Positions 47,236-56,237 of a stretch of DNA of 64,000 nt are shown one piece after another. Source of the stretch: Rhodococcus jostii RHA1 (GTDB taxonomy: Bacteria; Actinomycetota; Actinomycetes; Mycobacteriales; Mycobacteriaceae); assembly GCF_000014565.1 (NCBI RefSeq), contig NC_008269.1:124001-188000 (forward strand), in the 5' to 3' direction. Position numbers and translations under genes: made by a program. Under the pieces are notes generated by a model. It worked only from the letters and a program-made list of their open reading frames with translations, made no database searches and was not told the origin of the DNA. Positions within the stretch are counted from its first letter, which is position 1; each line of letters starts with the position of its first letter.

Positions 47236-48501
47236 ATGGAAAGCAGCGTTGTCGACACGGTCCGCGAGACCCAGGCGGATTGGACCGACGACCTCACCCG
47301 GGTGCCGTATCGGGTGTTCCAGGGCGAAGACGTCTACGCGGCCGAGCAGACCAAGTTGTTCCACGGCCCGTACTGGAGCTACCTGTGCCTGGAAGCCGAG
47401 GTAGCCGGCCCGGGAGACTACTGCTCCACCTTCGTCGGCGAGACACCGGTGATCGTGGCGCGCGACCGAGACGGTGAGCTCTACGGCTTCGAAAACCGGT
47501 GCGCCCATCGCGGCGCCCTACTCGCCCTGGACGACCGCGGAAACACGAAGGACTTTACGTGCGTCTACCACGCGTGGAGCTACAACCTGCAGGGCGATCT
47601 GACCGGAGTAGCATTCCAGGACGGAGTCAAAGGCAAAGGCGGAATGCCTGATTCGTTCTGTATGGAGGACCACGGACCGCGCAAGTTGCGCATCGCCGTA
47701 CTTCACGGCCTGGTTTTCGGTAGTTTCTCCGATGACGTGCCTGACATCGAGGACTATCTCGGCGAAGAGATCACGAGTCGGATCGCCCGTGTCCTCGCGG
47801 GGCGCACACCCGAGATCATCGGACGCTTCACACAAATCCTTCCCAACAACTGGAAGCTGTACGTAGAGAACGTCAAGGACTCCTACCACGCCAGCATCCT
47901 GCACCTGTTCTTCACGACCTTCGAGCTCAACCGACTGTCGCAGCGCGGTGGGATCATCGTCGACGAGAGCGGCGGTCACCACGTCAGTTACTCAGCGATC
48001 GACCGAGACGCCGAGAAGGACGTCGCGTACTCAGATCAGAACATCCGGTCCGAAAGCGCCTACACACTGGCCGATCCAACCTTGCTCGAGGGGTTCAGCG
48101 AGGTCGGTGACGATACGACGCTGCAGATCCTCTCCGTCTTCCCGGGCTTCGTGTTGCAGCAGATCCAGAACTCCGTGGCTGTGCGCCAGATCCTGCCGAC
48201 CGGGGTCGAACGAACACGGCTGAACTGGACGTACCTCGGCTTCGAAGAAGACACGCCCGAGCAGCGGGAAGTACGACTCAAGCAGGCCAACCTCGTGGGC
48301 CCCGCAGGCTACATCTCGATGGAGGACGGCTGTGTCGGAGGGTTCGTGCAACGCGGAATCGCAGGTGCGGCAAGCCAGTCCGCCGTGCTCGAAATGGGAG
48401 GCAGTCTCGCCGAATCCAGCGAAAGCCGTGTCACCGAAGCATCGGTCCGCGGCTTCTGGAAGGCATACCGGGCCGCGATGAACCGACAGGAAGAGGCATG
48501 A
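47236..48501 (+). CDS. tpaAa: Terephthalate 1,2-dioxygenase alpha subunit, 421 aa
   Basis: Rieske oxygenase that cis-dihydroxylates terephthalate to 1,2-dihydroxy-3,5-cyclohexadiene-1,4-dicarboxylate. Rieske ligands: [14 protein letters not shown] and [20 protein letters not shown] (~residues 75-115). Iron ligands lie in [20 protein letters not shown] (~215-235). Long stretches such as [19 protein letters not shown] [33 protein letters not shown] and [20 protein letters not shown] closely resemble the Comamonas TphA2 sequence as I know it. GAGGAGA precedes the ATG. It overlaps the beta subunit by ATGA. The call is stronger than for the phthalate enzyme because the protein itself is distinctive. 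Confidence 0.93.
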   Translation: MESSVVDTVRETQADWTDDLTRVPYRVFQGEDVYAAEQTKLFHGPYWSYLCLEAEVAGPGDYCSTFVGETPVIVARDRDGELYGFENRCAHRGALLALDDRGNTKDFTCVYHAWSYNLQGDLTGVAFQDGVKGKGGMPDSFCMEDHGPRKLRIAVLHGLVFGSFSDDVPDIEDYLGEEITSRIARVLAGRTPEIIGRFTQILPNNWKLYVENVKDSYHASILHLFFTTFELNRLSQRGGIIVDESGGHHVSYSAIDRDAEKDVAYSDQNIRSESAYTLADPTLLEGFSEVGDDTTLQILSVFPGFVLQQIQNSVAVRQILPTGVERTRLNWTYLGFEEDTPEQREVRLKQANLVGPAGYISMEDGCVGGFVQRGIAGAASQSAVLEMGGSLAESSESRVTEASVRGFWKAYRAAMNRQEEA

Positions 48502-48968
48502 GCGTGAACGACTTCCAGCGAATCGGCCGCGTGCAGGCCGACTACTCCCGCTGCATCGACGAGGGGCCGCTCGAGCAGTGGCCGGACTTCTTCGTCGAAA
48601 ACTGCATGTACCGGATCACCACCGCACAGAACTACAGCGAAGGCCTGCCCGCCGGACTGGTGTGGGCCAACACTCGCCGGATGCTGGTCGACCGCGTATC
48701 GGCGCTGCGTGAAGCCAACATCTACGAGCAACACACCTACCGTCACATCCTGGGCCAGCCCTCGGTCCTGGAAGAGAACGGTGACGGTATCCATGCCGAG
48801 ACCAGCTTCCTGGTGGTGCGGGTGATGCGCGACGGCCAATCCGACATCTTCGCCAGCGGGCGGTATGTCGACCGGTATGTCGACGTGGACGATCAGTTGA
48901 AGATTGCCGAACGAGTCGTGGTGTGCGACAGCACCAACATCGATACCCTGTTGGCGCTCCCGCTATGA
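48498..48968 (+). CDS. tpaAb: Terephthalate 1,2-dioxygenase beta subunit, 156 aa
   Basis: Small NTF2-fold subunit partnering the overlapping alpha subunit. [20 protein letters not shown] opens it; [20 protein letters not shown] and [20 protein letters not shown] are the expected family segments, and [17 protein letters not shown] lies near the end. The length matches TphA3-type subunits, about 150 residues, and is clearly shorter than the phthalate beta subunit (208). Its stop overlaps the start of the dihydrodiol dehydrogenase (ATGA). Confidence 0.92.
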   Translation: MSVNDFQRIGRVQADYSRCIDEGPLEQWPDFFVENCMYRITTAQNYSEGLPAGLVWANTRRMLVDRVSALREANIYEQHTYRHILGQPSVLEENGDGIHAETSFLVVRVMRDGQSDIFASGRYVDRYVDVDDQLKIAERVVVCDSTNIDTLLALPL

Positions 48969-49981
48969 GTGGGTCCCCCCCGCGGGTCCTGCTCACGATC
49001 GGCGATCCGAATGGAATCGGCCCCGAGCTCGCGGTGAAGGCCGTCATGGCAGCGCAGGAGCATCCCGCATTCAATCCGGTCCTGGTGGGCGATCGATGTG
49101 TCGTCGAGCCGCTCGCCCACCGGGCAGGCATGACGGTCCGCGAGACAGCCGACGGCTTGGCCACGCCCATGGCCGATGTCGTCGACCTGCTTCCGGTGCC
49201 CTCGCTGCCCGCCGGGGCCTTCGCCCCGGGCCGGGTGACAGCCGAAGCCGGGAAGGCGACGGTGGCGTACCTGGAACGGGCCGTGCGCTGCCTGCAGGGC
49301 GGCGGAGCCCGCGGCATCGTCGCGTGCCCGCACTCGGAAACCGCGGTCAACGCCGCCGGCATCTCCTTCGACGGATATCCGAGCTTGCTGGCCGAACTCG
49401 TCGGCGCGCGGCCCGATCAGGTGTTCTTGATGTTGATCGGTGCCGGTTTGCGCATCGTGCACGCAACGTTGCACGAATCGCTGCGGGATGCGCTTGGGCG
49501 CCTCACGCCCGAGCTGGTGCACGGGGCGGCACGTGCCGCGGTGGAGACGTTACAGGCGCAGGGCATCCCGTCCCCGCGCATCGGCGTCTTCGGCATCAAT
49601 CCACACGCCGGCGAGGGCGGTTTGTTCGGTGACGAGGACCTGCGGGTGACAACGCCAGCGGTGGAGCGGCTGCGCGCCGCAGGGATCGACGCCTCGGGAC
49701 CGGTCGGGGCCGACCTCATGCTGGCAGACCCCGGCTTCGACGCGTTCGTCGCCATGTACCACGATCAGGGCCATATTCCCGTCAAACTCCTCGCTGGGCG
49801 CAGCGCAGCCGCGATGACGATCGGCGCCGGAGTGCGGTTCTCCAGTGTCGGCCACGGCGCGGGGTTCGACATTGCCGGCAAGGGCACAGCCGACCCGGAT
49901 GCGGTAGTCGGGGCGTTGCGACTCGTCGGCGCCGCCGAAACCCACATGTCCGCACCCGGCCCCTTTGGAGCTACCTCATGA
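48965..49981 (+). CDS. tpaC: Terephthalate dihydrodiol dehydrogenase (PdxA family), 338 aa
   Basis: NAD-dependent, metal-dependent decarboxylating dehydrogenase converting the terephthalate cis-dihydrodiol to protocatechuate and CO2. ATG 48965 overlaps the beta stop; a longer frame from 48923 is rejected. PdxA-fold motifs: PRVLLTIGDPNGIGPELAVKA (N-terminal), ARGIVACPHSETAVNAAGI (~130), GLRIVHATLHESLRDALG (metal histidine, ~160), GINPHAGEGGLFGDED (~210) and AMYHDQGHIPVKLLAG (metal histidine, ~265). True PdxA acts in vitamin B6 synthesis; position between the dioxygenase and its reductase fixes the catabolic role. Confidence 0.92.
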   Translation: MSGSPPRVLLTIGDPNGIGPELAVKAVMAAQEHPAFNPVLVGDRCVVEPLAHRAGMTVRETADGLATPMADVVDLLPVPSLPAGAFAPGRVTAEAGKATVAYLERAVRCLQGGGARGIVACPHSETAVNAAGISFDGYPSLLAELVGARPDQVFLMLIGAGLRIVHATLHESLRDALGRLTPELVHGAARAAVETLQAQGIPSPRIGVFGINPHAGEGGLFGDEDLRVTTPAVERLRAAGIDASGPVGADLMLADPGFDAFVAMYHDQGHIPVKLLAGRSAAAMTIGAGVRFSSVGHGAGFDIAGKGTADPDAVVGALRLVGAAETHMSAPGPFGATS

Positions 49982-50988
49982 CCTACACAGTTACTGTCAC
50001 CGGAACGGACATCAGCTTTCCGTGCGAGCCCGATGAGAGCGTGCTCGACGCGGCGGAACGTTCCGGATACGCGATCCCGTACTCGTGCCGCAAAGGCGTG
50101 TGCTCGAGTTGCGAAGGCGCACTCGATGCCGGCTGCCTCGATGTGCGCGGCTGGGGGATGTCGCAAGGCCCTCAGAGTGGAGTGCTGTTCTGCCAGGCCC
50201 GGCCGAGCACCGACACCTCGATCACGCCCAAGCGGATCACCCAGCAGGACAGGGTGATACGCAAGACCCTGACCGCAAAGGTCCATCGGATCACCCGTCC
50301 GTCGCCCGATGTCACGGTGGTGCAGCTGCGTCTCCCCACCGGGGTGCGTGCGAAGTTCGCTGCCGGGCAGTACCTGAAAGTCTTTCTCGACGACGGTGAC
50401 AGCCGGAATTATTCGATGGCGAATCCGCCGCATGAGAACGACGGAGTGCAGCTGCACATTCGTCGGGTGCAGGGTGGACGCTTCTCCGATGAGGTGCTCG
50501 GCGGGCTCGAAAAGGGAACCAGACTGAGGATCGAGCTGCCCTACGGCGAGTTCTCACTGAACCCCGACTCGGACAGGCCGGTCATCTTCGTCGCCAGCGG
50601 CACCGGCTTCGCCCCGGTCAAATCGATCATCGAGGACCACCTCAAACGTGGTGGAGAACGGTCCGTGCACCTCTACTGGGGCGCACGAGGACAGGGCGAC
50701 ATCTACCTACCCGAGTTGCCCGAGAAGTGGGCCTCGGATCCGGGTCGTGTCTCATTCACTCCCGTCCTGTCACATCCCGCGGAGGACTGGACCGGACGCA
50801 CCGGGCTCGTTCATCGAGCGGTGCTCGAGGACTACGCGAACCTCAGCGACCACGAGGTCTATGCATGCGGAAGCCCCGCAATGACCTCGGCGGCACGCGA
50901 GGATTTTGTCCACGAGGCCGGTTTGGCGCCAGACAATTTCTATTGCGACGCCTTCGTACCGTCGGGCGAGCCCGTTGTCACCGCGTGA
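49978..50988 (+). CDS. tpaB: Terephthalate dioxygenase reductase, 336 aa
   Basis: Single-chain NADH:acceptor reductase. The N-terminal plant-type [2Fe-2S] domain has cysteines in YSCRKGVCSSCEGAL and VLFCQARP (C-x4-C-x2-C...C, residues ~37-80). The FAD domain follows with YSMANPPHEND (~140), and the NAD domain with VIFVASGTGFAPVKSIIEDH (~205) and EVYACGSPAMTSAAREDF (~295). This is the TphA1/BenC layout, so unlike the phthalate system no separate ferredoxin is needed. It overlaps the PdxA-type gene by ATGA and completes the four-gene enzyme set in the order alpha, beta, dehydrogenase, reductase. Confidence 0.93.
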   Translation: MTYTVTVTGTDISFPCEPDESVLDAAERSGYAIPYSCRKGVCSSCEGALDAGCLDVRGWGMSQGPQSGVLFCQARPSTDTSITPKRITQQDRVIRKTLTAKVHRITRPSPDVTVVQLRLPTGVRAKFAAGQYLKVFLDDGDSRNYSMANPPHENDGVQLHIRRVQGGRFSDEVLGGLEKGTRLRIELPYGEFSLNPDSDRPVIFVASGTGFAPVKSIIEDHLKRGGERSVHLYWGARGQGDIYLPELPEKWASDPGRVSFTPVLSHPAEDWTGRTGLVHRAVLEDYANLSDHEVYACGSPAMTSAAREDFVHEAGLAPDNFYCDAFVPSGEPVVTA

Positions 50989-51045
50989 TCCGCTACCACA
51001 ACCACATCATCCGGGCAACCGGGCATCAGATAATGTGAGGCAATC

Positions 51046-52425
51046 ATGTCCTTAGCACCATCGCGCGTGACACTGCCGGATTTCATCGATTCGCGGCCAG
51101 TGAGTCGATACCAGTACATCGTGATCGCCCTGTGTGGGGTGGTCATGTTCATCGACGGCTTCGACACCCAGAGCATCAGCTACATGGCGCCCCACATCGC
51201 CGAGGAGTGGGGCCTGTCGAAACAGGTGCTCGGGCCCATCTTCTCCGCCGCTCTCGCCGGTCTCATGGTCGGCTATCTGGCGCTCTCGCCGCTGTCCGAG
51301 CGGTTCGGCCACCGCCGGATGATCCTCACGAGCACGGTCATCTTCGCGCTCGGCACGTTGGCGGCGGCCTGGTCACAGAACGTCACCGAACTGATGGCGT
51401 TGCGCTTCATCACCGGAATGGGGCTCGGTGCCGCCGCGCCGAGTGCCATCGCACTGACGGGCGAATTCAGCCCCAAGCGTCTTCGAGCAACCTTCGTCCT
51501 GGTGATCTATTGCGGCTTCTCCCTCGGATTCGTCGCGGCAGGGCTGGTCTCCGGTTGGCTGATCCCGATCCTCGGCTGGCGGTCGGTACTCGTCGTCGGC
51601 GCAGTAGCACCGCTGCTCCTGCTCCCGGCGTTGCTGCGCTACCTGCCGGACTCACTCACCTCAATGATCAACCGAGGCGCGGAGCCCAACAGAATCCAGG
51701 CGATCTTCCGCAAAATGGATCCCGCCCTCGCCGTCGGCCCCGACATCACCTACGAGGCCGAGAAGCGGACCGACGGACAACGCACTGCACTGAGGAGCCT
51801 GTTCACCCGTGACCGGGTCTTGGGAACCCTGCTGCTGTGGCTGGTCTTCGTCATCAACCTCGGCGAGTTTTACGCGCTGCAGAGCTGGCTACCGTCGATC
51901 ATGACGAGCCTGGACTACGACATGGGTACGGTGGTCACCGCCACCACCCTCACGACTGTCGGCGGCATCGCCGCTGCATTTGTCACCGGGCCCTGTATGG
52001 ACCGACTCGGCGCGTACGTCACCCTCGGAACCGTTTATGTCGTCGGATTCGCATTCGTTGCGCTGACCGGTGTCGCCTTTACGGCGCCGTTGTGGGTCCT
52101 ATTGACGGCCAATTTTTTTGCGGGGGTCTGCATCAGCGGTGGACAGAAGAGCCTCATCGCGCTGTCCGCGGTGTTCTATCCGACACCGATGCGGTCCACC
52201 GGGGTTGGATGGGCGTTGGGTGTTGGCCGCCTCGGCGGCATCGTCGGGCCGATCGCGGTCGGAGCGGCACTCGGCATGGGCTGGTCCGCCAGTGCAGTCT
52301 TCTACGCAATGTCAGTCCCCATGCTCGTCGCCGGAGCTGCGGTCTTCCTCCTCGGCCGCTGGGTCCGAAGCGACAATCACCCCGATCGCAAGTCGGCAGA
52401 AAGTCATTCGCTCGCCCGCAAGTAG
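51046..52425 (+). CDS. tpaK: Aromatic-acid:H+ symporter (MFS, AAHS family), 459 aa
   Basis: Twelve-TM importer of the benzoate/4-hydroxybenzoate (PcaK/BenK) group. The AAHS hallmark near the N-terminus is CGVVMFIDGFDTQSISYMAP (acidic residues in TM1), followed by LALSPLSERFGHRRMILTST (loop 2-3), ALRFITGMGLGAAAPSAIALTGEF (~130) and the loop 8-9 equivalent DRLGAYVTLG. It begins 57 bases after the reductase stop and is probably part of the operon; a long central cytosolic loop (~215-260) is normal for the family. Terephthalate is the likely substrate, as for TpaK of other rhodococci. Confidence 0.9.
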   Translation: MSLAPSRVTLPDFIDSRPVSRYQYIVIALCGVVMFIDGFDTQSISYMAPHIAEEWGLSKQVLGPIFSAALAGLMVGYLALSPLSERFGHRRMILTSTVIFALGTLAAAWSQNVTELMALRFITGMGLGAAAPSAIALTGEFSPKRLRATFVLVIYCGFSLGFVAAGLVSGWLIPILGWRSVLVVGAVAPLLLLPALLRYLPDSLTSMINRGAEPNRIQAIFRKMDPALAVGPDITYEAEKRTDGQRTALRSLFTRDRVLGTLLLWLVFVINLGEFYALQSWLPSIMTSLDYDMGTVVTATTLTTVGGIAAAFVTGPCMDRLGAYVTLGTVYVVGFAFVALTGVAFTAPLWVLLTANFFAGVCISGGQKSLIALSAVFYPTPMRSTGVGWALGVGRLGGIVGPIAVGAALGMGWSASAVFYAMSVPMLVAGAAVFLLGRWVRSDNHPDRKSAESHSLARK

Positions 52426-53106
52426 TGTGGATCGGCAACACCGGCCGGGTGATCTCAAGGCCTGCGATCTCCAGCTGGGTCGGCTACCACGACCGCGGTG
52501 CACGGGCAACGCGCTGCCACCCCGCCTGGGCGATGTCACCCCCTTCGTGATCTCGCGGCCGTCCAGTCCGAGACCGAGCTCGCCGAACCGTGGGAGGGCG
52601 GTACCGTGGATACCGAGGACATTCTGGGCCGAAACCCAAAGACCCGGCCTCGGCGTCGAACCTCGGATTTCGCGTTCACCGCCACACCCCAAGGGCGAAG
52701 ATCTGCAAACTGTTCGGCCGCCCGGCCTGGACGGCACCCGGCGCTGTTCCAGGCCCTCGACGGCCCGAGTTCTGGTGGGTCATCGCAAAAGTACAAGACG
52801 TCAACCTTTTGAAAAAGTGGAGTCGGCGGACGAACTCCATGGAACCCGCAGTTCGTCAAGTCAAATGAGCACCCAGTTCCGTTCCCGGGACGCCTCGCAG
52901 GCCTGAAAATGGGGTCGGGTCGCCCGCCGACGCCGACGTTTTCTTGGGAGTGTAAGCCCGTAAATAAGCCTGGCGCCGGGGCCCGACCTTGGAAGGGTCA
53001 CGCACTGTTGCTTCGAGCACGCCGGTCAGAATTTCGGATTCCCTCGACCGAGGCCCCCAGGCGGCCCGCCCGTGGAGAGTTCCGACGCGACTGGAGGACA
53101 AACAAA
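52426..53106. other. No intact gene
   Basis: About 680 bases after the transporter. Frames are open on both strands because of high GC, but none looks like a protein. A GACTGGAGGACAAACAAA stretch at the right end is the ribosome binding region of the IS110 remnant that follows. Confidence 0.4.
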
Positions 53107-53210
53107 GTGGAGCCGGAACTGGAAGAGATTCCCGACGATGATCACGAGTTGGTGATCGATCGGGTTGCTGCGATCGATGTGGCCAAGGCGGCGGGCAAGG
53201 TGGTGGGACG
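53107..53210 (+). mobile_element. IS110-family transposase, N-terminal remnant
   Basis: From GTG 53107 the frame reads VEPELEEIPDDDHELVIDRV and AAIDVAKAAGKVV, the start of an IS110-type DEDD transposase (the aspartate of AAIDVAK is the first catalytic residue). After ~33 residues the match ends and unrelated minus-strand sequence begins. Only the 5' tip of the element remains. It is the part missing from the remnant at 20674-21594, although nothing shows that the two came from one element. Confidence 0.7.
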
Positions 53211-53249
53211 TCAGCGCCGCCCGATCCCCGTCGCCGGCGCACACGTGAC

Positions 53250-53400
53250 GGTCGCTTCAGCGCGTCGAGGACGGCGACGTCCTCGATGGTGGAGGGCACG
53301 GTATTCCTCGTGGTCGGCGATCTGCCGCATCGTCTTGCGCAGGATCTTGCCCGAGCGGGTCTTGAGCAGCGCCTGCACCACCGTCAGCGACGCGTCCGGG
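53250..53400 (-). pseudogene. Acyl-CoA synthetase (AMP-forming) C-terminal fragment
   Basis: Minus-strand remnant of the end of an acetyl/propionyl-CoA synthetase: LLKTRSGKILRKTMRQIADH (the conserved catalytic lysine motif), then in a second frame PSTIEDVAVLDALK. The start and bulk of the gene are absent. The same segment occurs, better preserved, in the larger pseudogene at 59508-60427, which ends STIEDPAVLDAL. Confidence 0.75.
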
Positions 53401-53537
53401 AACCACCGGTACATTCGCCTCCCCCTCGTATGTCGCTTGCCAGGGTGATGGGACCACCTCGTTGCCACGAGCATTGGACCATCCGTAGGTGTCATCGAGC
53501 ATCGCCTTCTGAACTGCCAATGGGACTGCCCCGGCTC

Positions 53538-53756
53538 TGGTTGTCACCCGCGCAACCACCGAAGCCAGATCCACAAGAGCAAAAAGCGCGCATTGCAATA
53601 TTGAGTGCGATCCGGAAGCGCCCTCGGGGAGACCAAAATCGCTGGGCGGGTTGCCGATTCGACTTGTCATCTGCAGACCTACCATCTGCAGACCTGTCCG
53701 GCGCGGACCTGCTCAAGGCAACTTTGACCCACGCGGACCTGACTGACGTGTTTTAG
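53538..53756 (+). pseudogene. Pentapeptide-repeat protein fragment, split by the IS5-type element
   Basis: The frame reads EQKARIAILSAIRKRPRGDQ and then pentapeptide repeats (CRFDLSSADLPSADLSGADL, LKATLTHADLTDVF). It ends at a TAG formed by TTTA plus the first base of the inserted element. Deleting the element and one TTA copy would extend the frame across 54761 as DVFYTDETV, a normal end for such proteins, until an in-frame TAG at 54777-54779. The N-terminal part of the usual protein is missing. Confidence 0.75.
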
Positions 53757-54757
53757 AGCGCATCTGAAAACTCGGGGTGATCGGCGTGTGACTGGTGAGG
53801 AATGGGTGAACTCCTGGTAGGTCAGTAGGTGCTTACGCCACGACCCGACCAGGAATTCACTTGCCATCATCGCTCATCGCACTGTGTCCGTCATGCCCTA
53901 CCCCGGATCCGGGGATCGGGCATCGGTGCGCGGTCTACTCGTCATCCTCGGTGACCGATGCTCAATGGGCGATTCTCGAACCACTGCTTCCTCCACCCGG
54001 CAACACCACCGGCAGCGGTGGTCGTCCCGAAAAGCACTGCCGCCGTCTGCTACTCGATGCGATCTTCTATGTCGTTCGAGGTGGGATCGCCTGGCGGCAG
54101 TTGCCGGCGGAGTTTCCTCCCGCGACCACGGTGTACGCGATCTTCGTCCGCTGGGTCCGCGCGGGAGTATGGCAGCGGATCCACGACGCGCTGCGCGATC
54201 GAGTGCGGGTCCAGGGCGGCGGCCACCCGTTGCCGTCCGCGGCGATCGTCGACGCCCAATCGGTGCAGGGCGCCGACACCGTGCCCCGGTCGAGTCGTGG
54301 ATACGATGCGAGAAAGAAGACGAACGGCCGTAAACGGCACATCGCTGTGGACTCGAACGGGCTGCTGCTGGCGGTCGTGGTGACGATGGCCGGGATTCAG
54401 GACCGTGACGGCGCGTTCCGGCTGCTGGCTGCGTTGCGCGCCCAGTTCTCGACAATCAGCCTGGTCTGGGCGGACGGTGGCTATGCCGGACGGCTGATCG
54501 ACTGGTCGAAACGAGTTGTGTCACTGACGGTTCAGGTCGTCAAGCGCACCGACGATGTCAAAGGGTTCAGGGTTCTTCCCCGTCGGTGGGTGGTCGAGCG
54601 GACCTTCGCCTGGATCTGCAAACACCGCCGATGCGTCCGCGACTACGAGACTCGACCCGACCACCACGAAGCCATCGTCTACATCGCCATGATCGCGACC
54701 ATGTCACGCCGACTCGCCCGCACAGCGTGACCCGAGCCAGAGTTTTCAGATGCACTC
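53756..54757 (+). mobile_element. Complete IS5-family insertion sequence, 1,002 bp
   Basis: Imperfect terminal inverted repeats: the left end begins GAGCGCATCTGAAAACTC (53756-) and the right end reads, reversed, GAGTGCATCTGAAAACTC (ending 54757); one mismatch in 18. The element is flanked by TTA at 53753-53755 and 54758-54760, a 3-bp target duplication. One transposase gene fills it. The insertion split a pentapeptide-repeat gene. Intact ends plus an intact gene indicate a recent and possibly still mobile copy. Confidence 0.9.
53861..54730 (+). CDS. IS5-family transposase, 289 aa
   Basis: DDE transposase with an N-terminal DUF4096-like domain (VTDAQWAILEPLLPPPG and FYVVRGGIAWRQLPAEFPPATTVY). 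Catalytic positions: first Asp in AAIVDAQSVQGADT (~residue 130), second Asp in LVWADGGYAGRLID (~205), and Glu in RRWVVERTFAWICKHRRCVRDYE (~245). The listed TTG start is uncertain; an internal GTG is possible. The single reading frame is unbroken, unlike most IS110/IS30 sequences here. Confidence 0.9.
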   Translation: MPSSLIALCPSCPTPDPGIGHRCAVYSSSSVTDAQWAILEPLLPPPGNTTGSGGRPEKHCRRLLLDAIFYVVRGGIAWRQLPAEFPPATTVYAIFVRWVRAGVWQRIHDALRDRVRVQGGGHPLPSAAIVDAQSVQGADTVPRSSRGYDARKKTNGRKRHIAVDSNGLLLAVVVTMAGIQDRDGAFRLLAALRAQFSTISLVWADGGYAGRLIDWSKRVVSLTVQVVKRTDDVKGFRVLPRRWVVERTFAWICKHRRCVRDYETRPDHHEAIVYIAMIATMSRRLARTA

Positions 54758-54858
54758 TTACACCGACGAAACGGTATAGCCAGCCGGTTTCACTCCTCCA
54801 CCGAGCCGCGTAGCACCGACCGAACGTTGGGGCGATCGGTTCCCGGTAGCGGAACGGC

Positions 54859-56075
54859 GGATTCTGGCGGTCATCACAACAGCAGTCGTTCCATCTCTTC
54901 GATGGGTGTGCGAAATTCTAACCGTTTCCGGGGACGCTCATTGAGTTGCCCTGAGACCCACTCCCAGGTCTGCTTTCGAGTGCACACTCAGGTCCGAACC
55001 TTTGGGGAAGTACTGACGGAGAATGCCGTTCGTATTCTGGTTGGTCCCGCGCTGCCAGGGTGCGTGTGGATCACAGAAGTAGATGTCGATCCCGGTGGCC
55101 GCGCTGACGCTCTTCCAGTCCCGCATCTCCGAACCCTGGTCCCACGTCAAGGTTCGGCGCAGGCTCGTGGGCAGCGTCTCGAGCTGTTCGGTCAACGCGG
55201 GTGCGGTCTGCTCGGGCTTGTATCCGTCGGGCAGATGAACGAGCATGACGGTGCCGGTGGAACGTTCGACGAGTGTGCCGATCGCGCTCAGATTCCGTTT
55301 GCCGATAATGAGATCACCCTCCCAATGTCCCGGTACTGCACGGTTTTTCACGTCTTTGGGGCGGTCCGCGATGTTGGCCATGTCGGGGATCCGATTCTTG
55401 CGCTGGCCGGCCTTCCGACTGGGTCGGCGCAGCCCACGTCCGGTCCGCAGCGATCGGGTGAGGGTGTGTTCGAGTCCGCCGCGGGCGGGTTGGTAGAGCG
55501 ATTGGTAGATGGTCTCGGTGCTCACCCGCATCTGTGGATCGTCGGGGAAATCGAGTCGGAGGCGGCCCGCGATCTGCTCGGGTGAATGGCGCTCGGTCAG
55601 GGATTTCTCGACCGTCTCGCGCAGCGGCGGATTGGTGGCGAGCTTGGACGGCTTGGGCCGCGAGGCCCGATGGTAGGCGGCTGCGTGAGCCGATCTGGCT
55701 CGGTACCGCCCGGACGGCTCACGATTGCGGGCGATCTCGCGTGAGATCGTCGAGGGACTCCGGTTCAGGGTTTTCGCAATGTCACGAAGCGTGTGACCTG
55801 CGGCGATGCCGATGGCGATCTCTTCCCGTTCCGCGAACGTCAAACACCGGCCCTTGAGGTTGCGGCCACGCCGGGGACGCACCCCACCGCATGCCGCAAG
55901 CCACCGAGCACCCTGCTTGCGATACGAGCCGGCCGCCTCGGCCGCGTCCGTGATGAACTCACCCGCAGCCATCCCGGCCCAGAACGTCTGAAAGATCTCC
56001 GGAACCATCCGATGAGAATATTTCGCCATGTGCAACACCCTTTGATCAGTGGTGTTGCGATCACCGCACGAACCC
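54859..56075 (-). mobile_element. IS30-family insertion sequence (approximate ends)
   Basis: The right end (about 56053-56074, TGTTGCGATCACCGCACGAA) and the left end read in reverse (about 54860-54881, TGTTGTGATGACCGCCAGAA) form an inverted repeat with few mismatches. They enclose one minus-strand transposase gene. I could not see a target duplication, so the outer bases are approximate. It lies about 100 bases after the IS5-type element, suggesting an insertion hot spot. Confidence 0.7.
54874..56029 (-). pseudogene. IS30-family transposase, C-terminal frameshift
   Basis: From ATG 56029 (MAKYSHRM) the protein has the IS30 helix-turn-helix (LTFAEREEIAIGIAAGHTLR, IAKTLNRSPSTISREIARN) and DDE domain: GHWEGDLIIGKRN (first Asp, ~215), TWDQGSEMRDW (second Asp, ~280) and NQNTNGILRQYFPKGSDLSV (Glu normally within this stretch replaced by Gln/Thr context, ~320). 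After HSKADLG the frame is wrong. One G fewer in CTGGGAG near 54960 restores DLEWVSGQLNERPRKRLEFR and a stop at 54874. As written, a stop falls at 54938. It may be inactive, or this may be a sequencing slip. Confidence 0.8.
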
Positions 56076-56154
56076 AAGGAACGCCTACCGGGGCACCGTC
56101 CCGGAAAGGGGCGTTCACCGGCATAGGCAGTAGCTTCCGAACACGGGCCTACCG

Positions 56155-56177
56155 AACTGTCCGAAGCTGGGACAGTT
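56155..56177. promoter_or_regulatory. Strong palindrome upstream of the second BVMO
   Basis: 8-bp arms AACTGTCC (56155-56162) and GGACAGTT (56170-56177) around a 7-base spacer. Its core TGTCCGAAGCTGGGACA (56158-56174) matches TGTCCTATTCTGGGACA at 60498-60514. It lies about 60 bases before the BVMO ATG and is the likely binding site of the GAF-Fis regulator downstream. Confidence 0.7.
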
Positions 56178-56237
56178 GGCGGTGGCGGTTGTCACAAAAA
56201 TGACTTCTCAGTGACCTGAACCACAGAAAGGTATGAG

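Noticed and set aside
54938..54955. TGA at 54938-54940 as the natural end of the IS30 transposase
   Set aside because: The family's C-terminal segment continues intact in the neighbouring frame to 54874, so this stop is a frameshift product.
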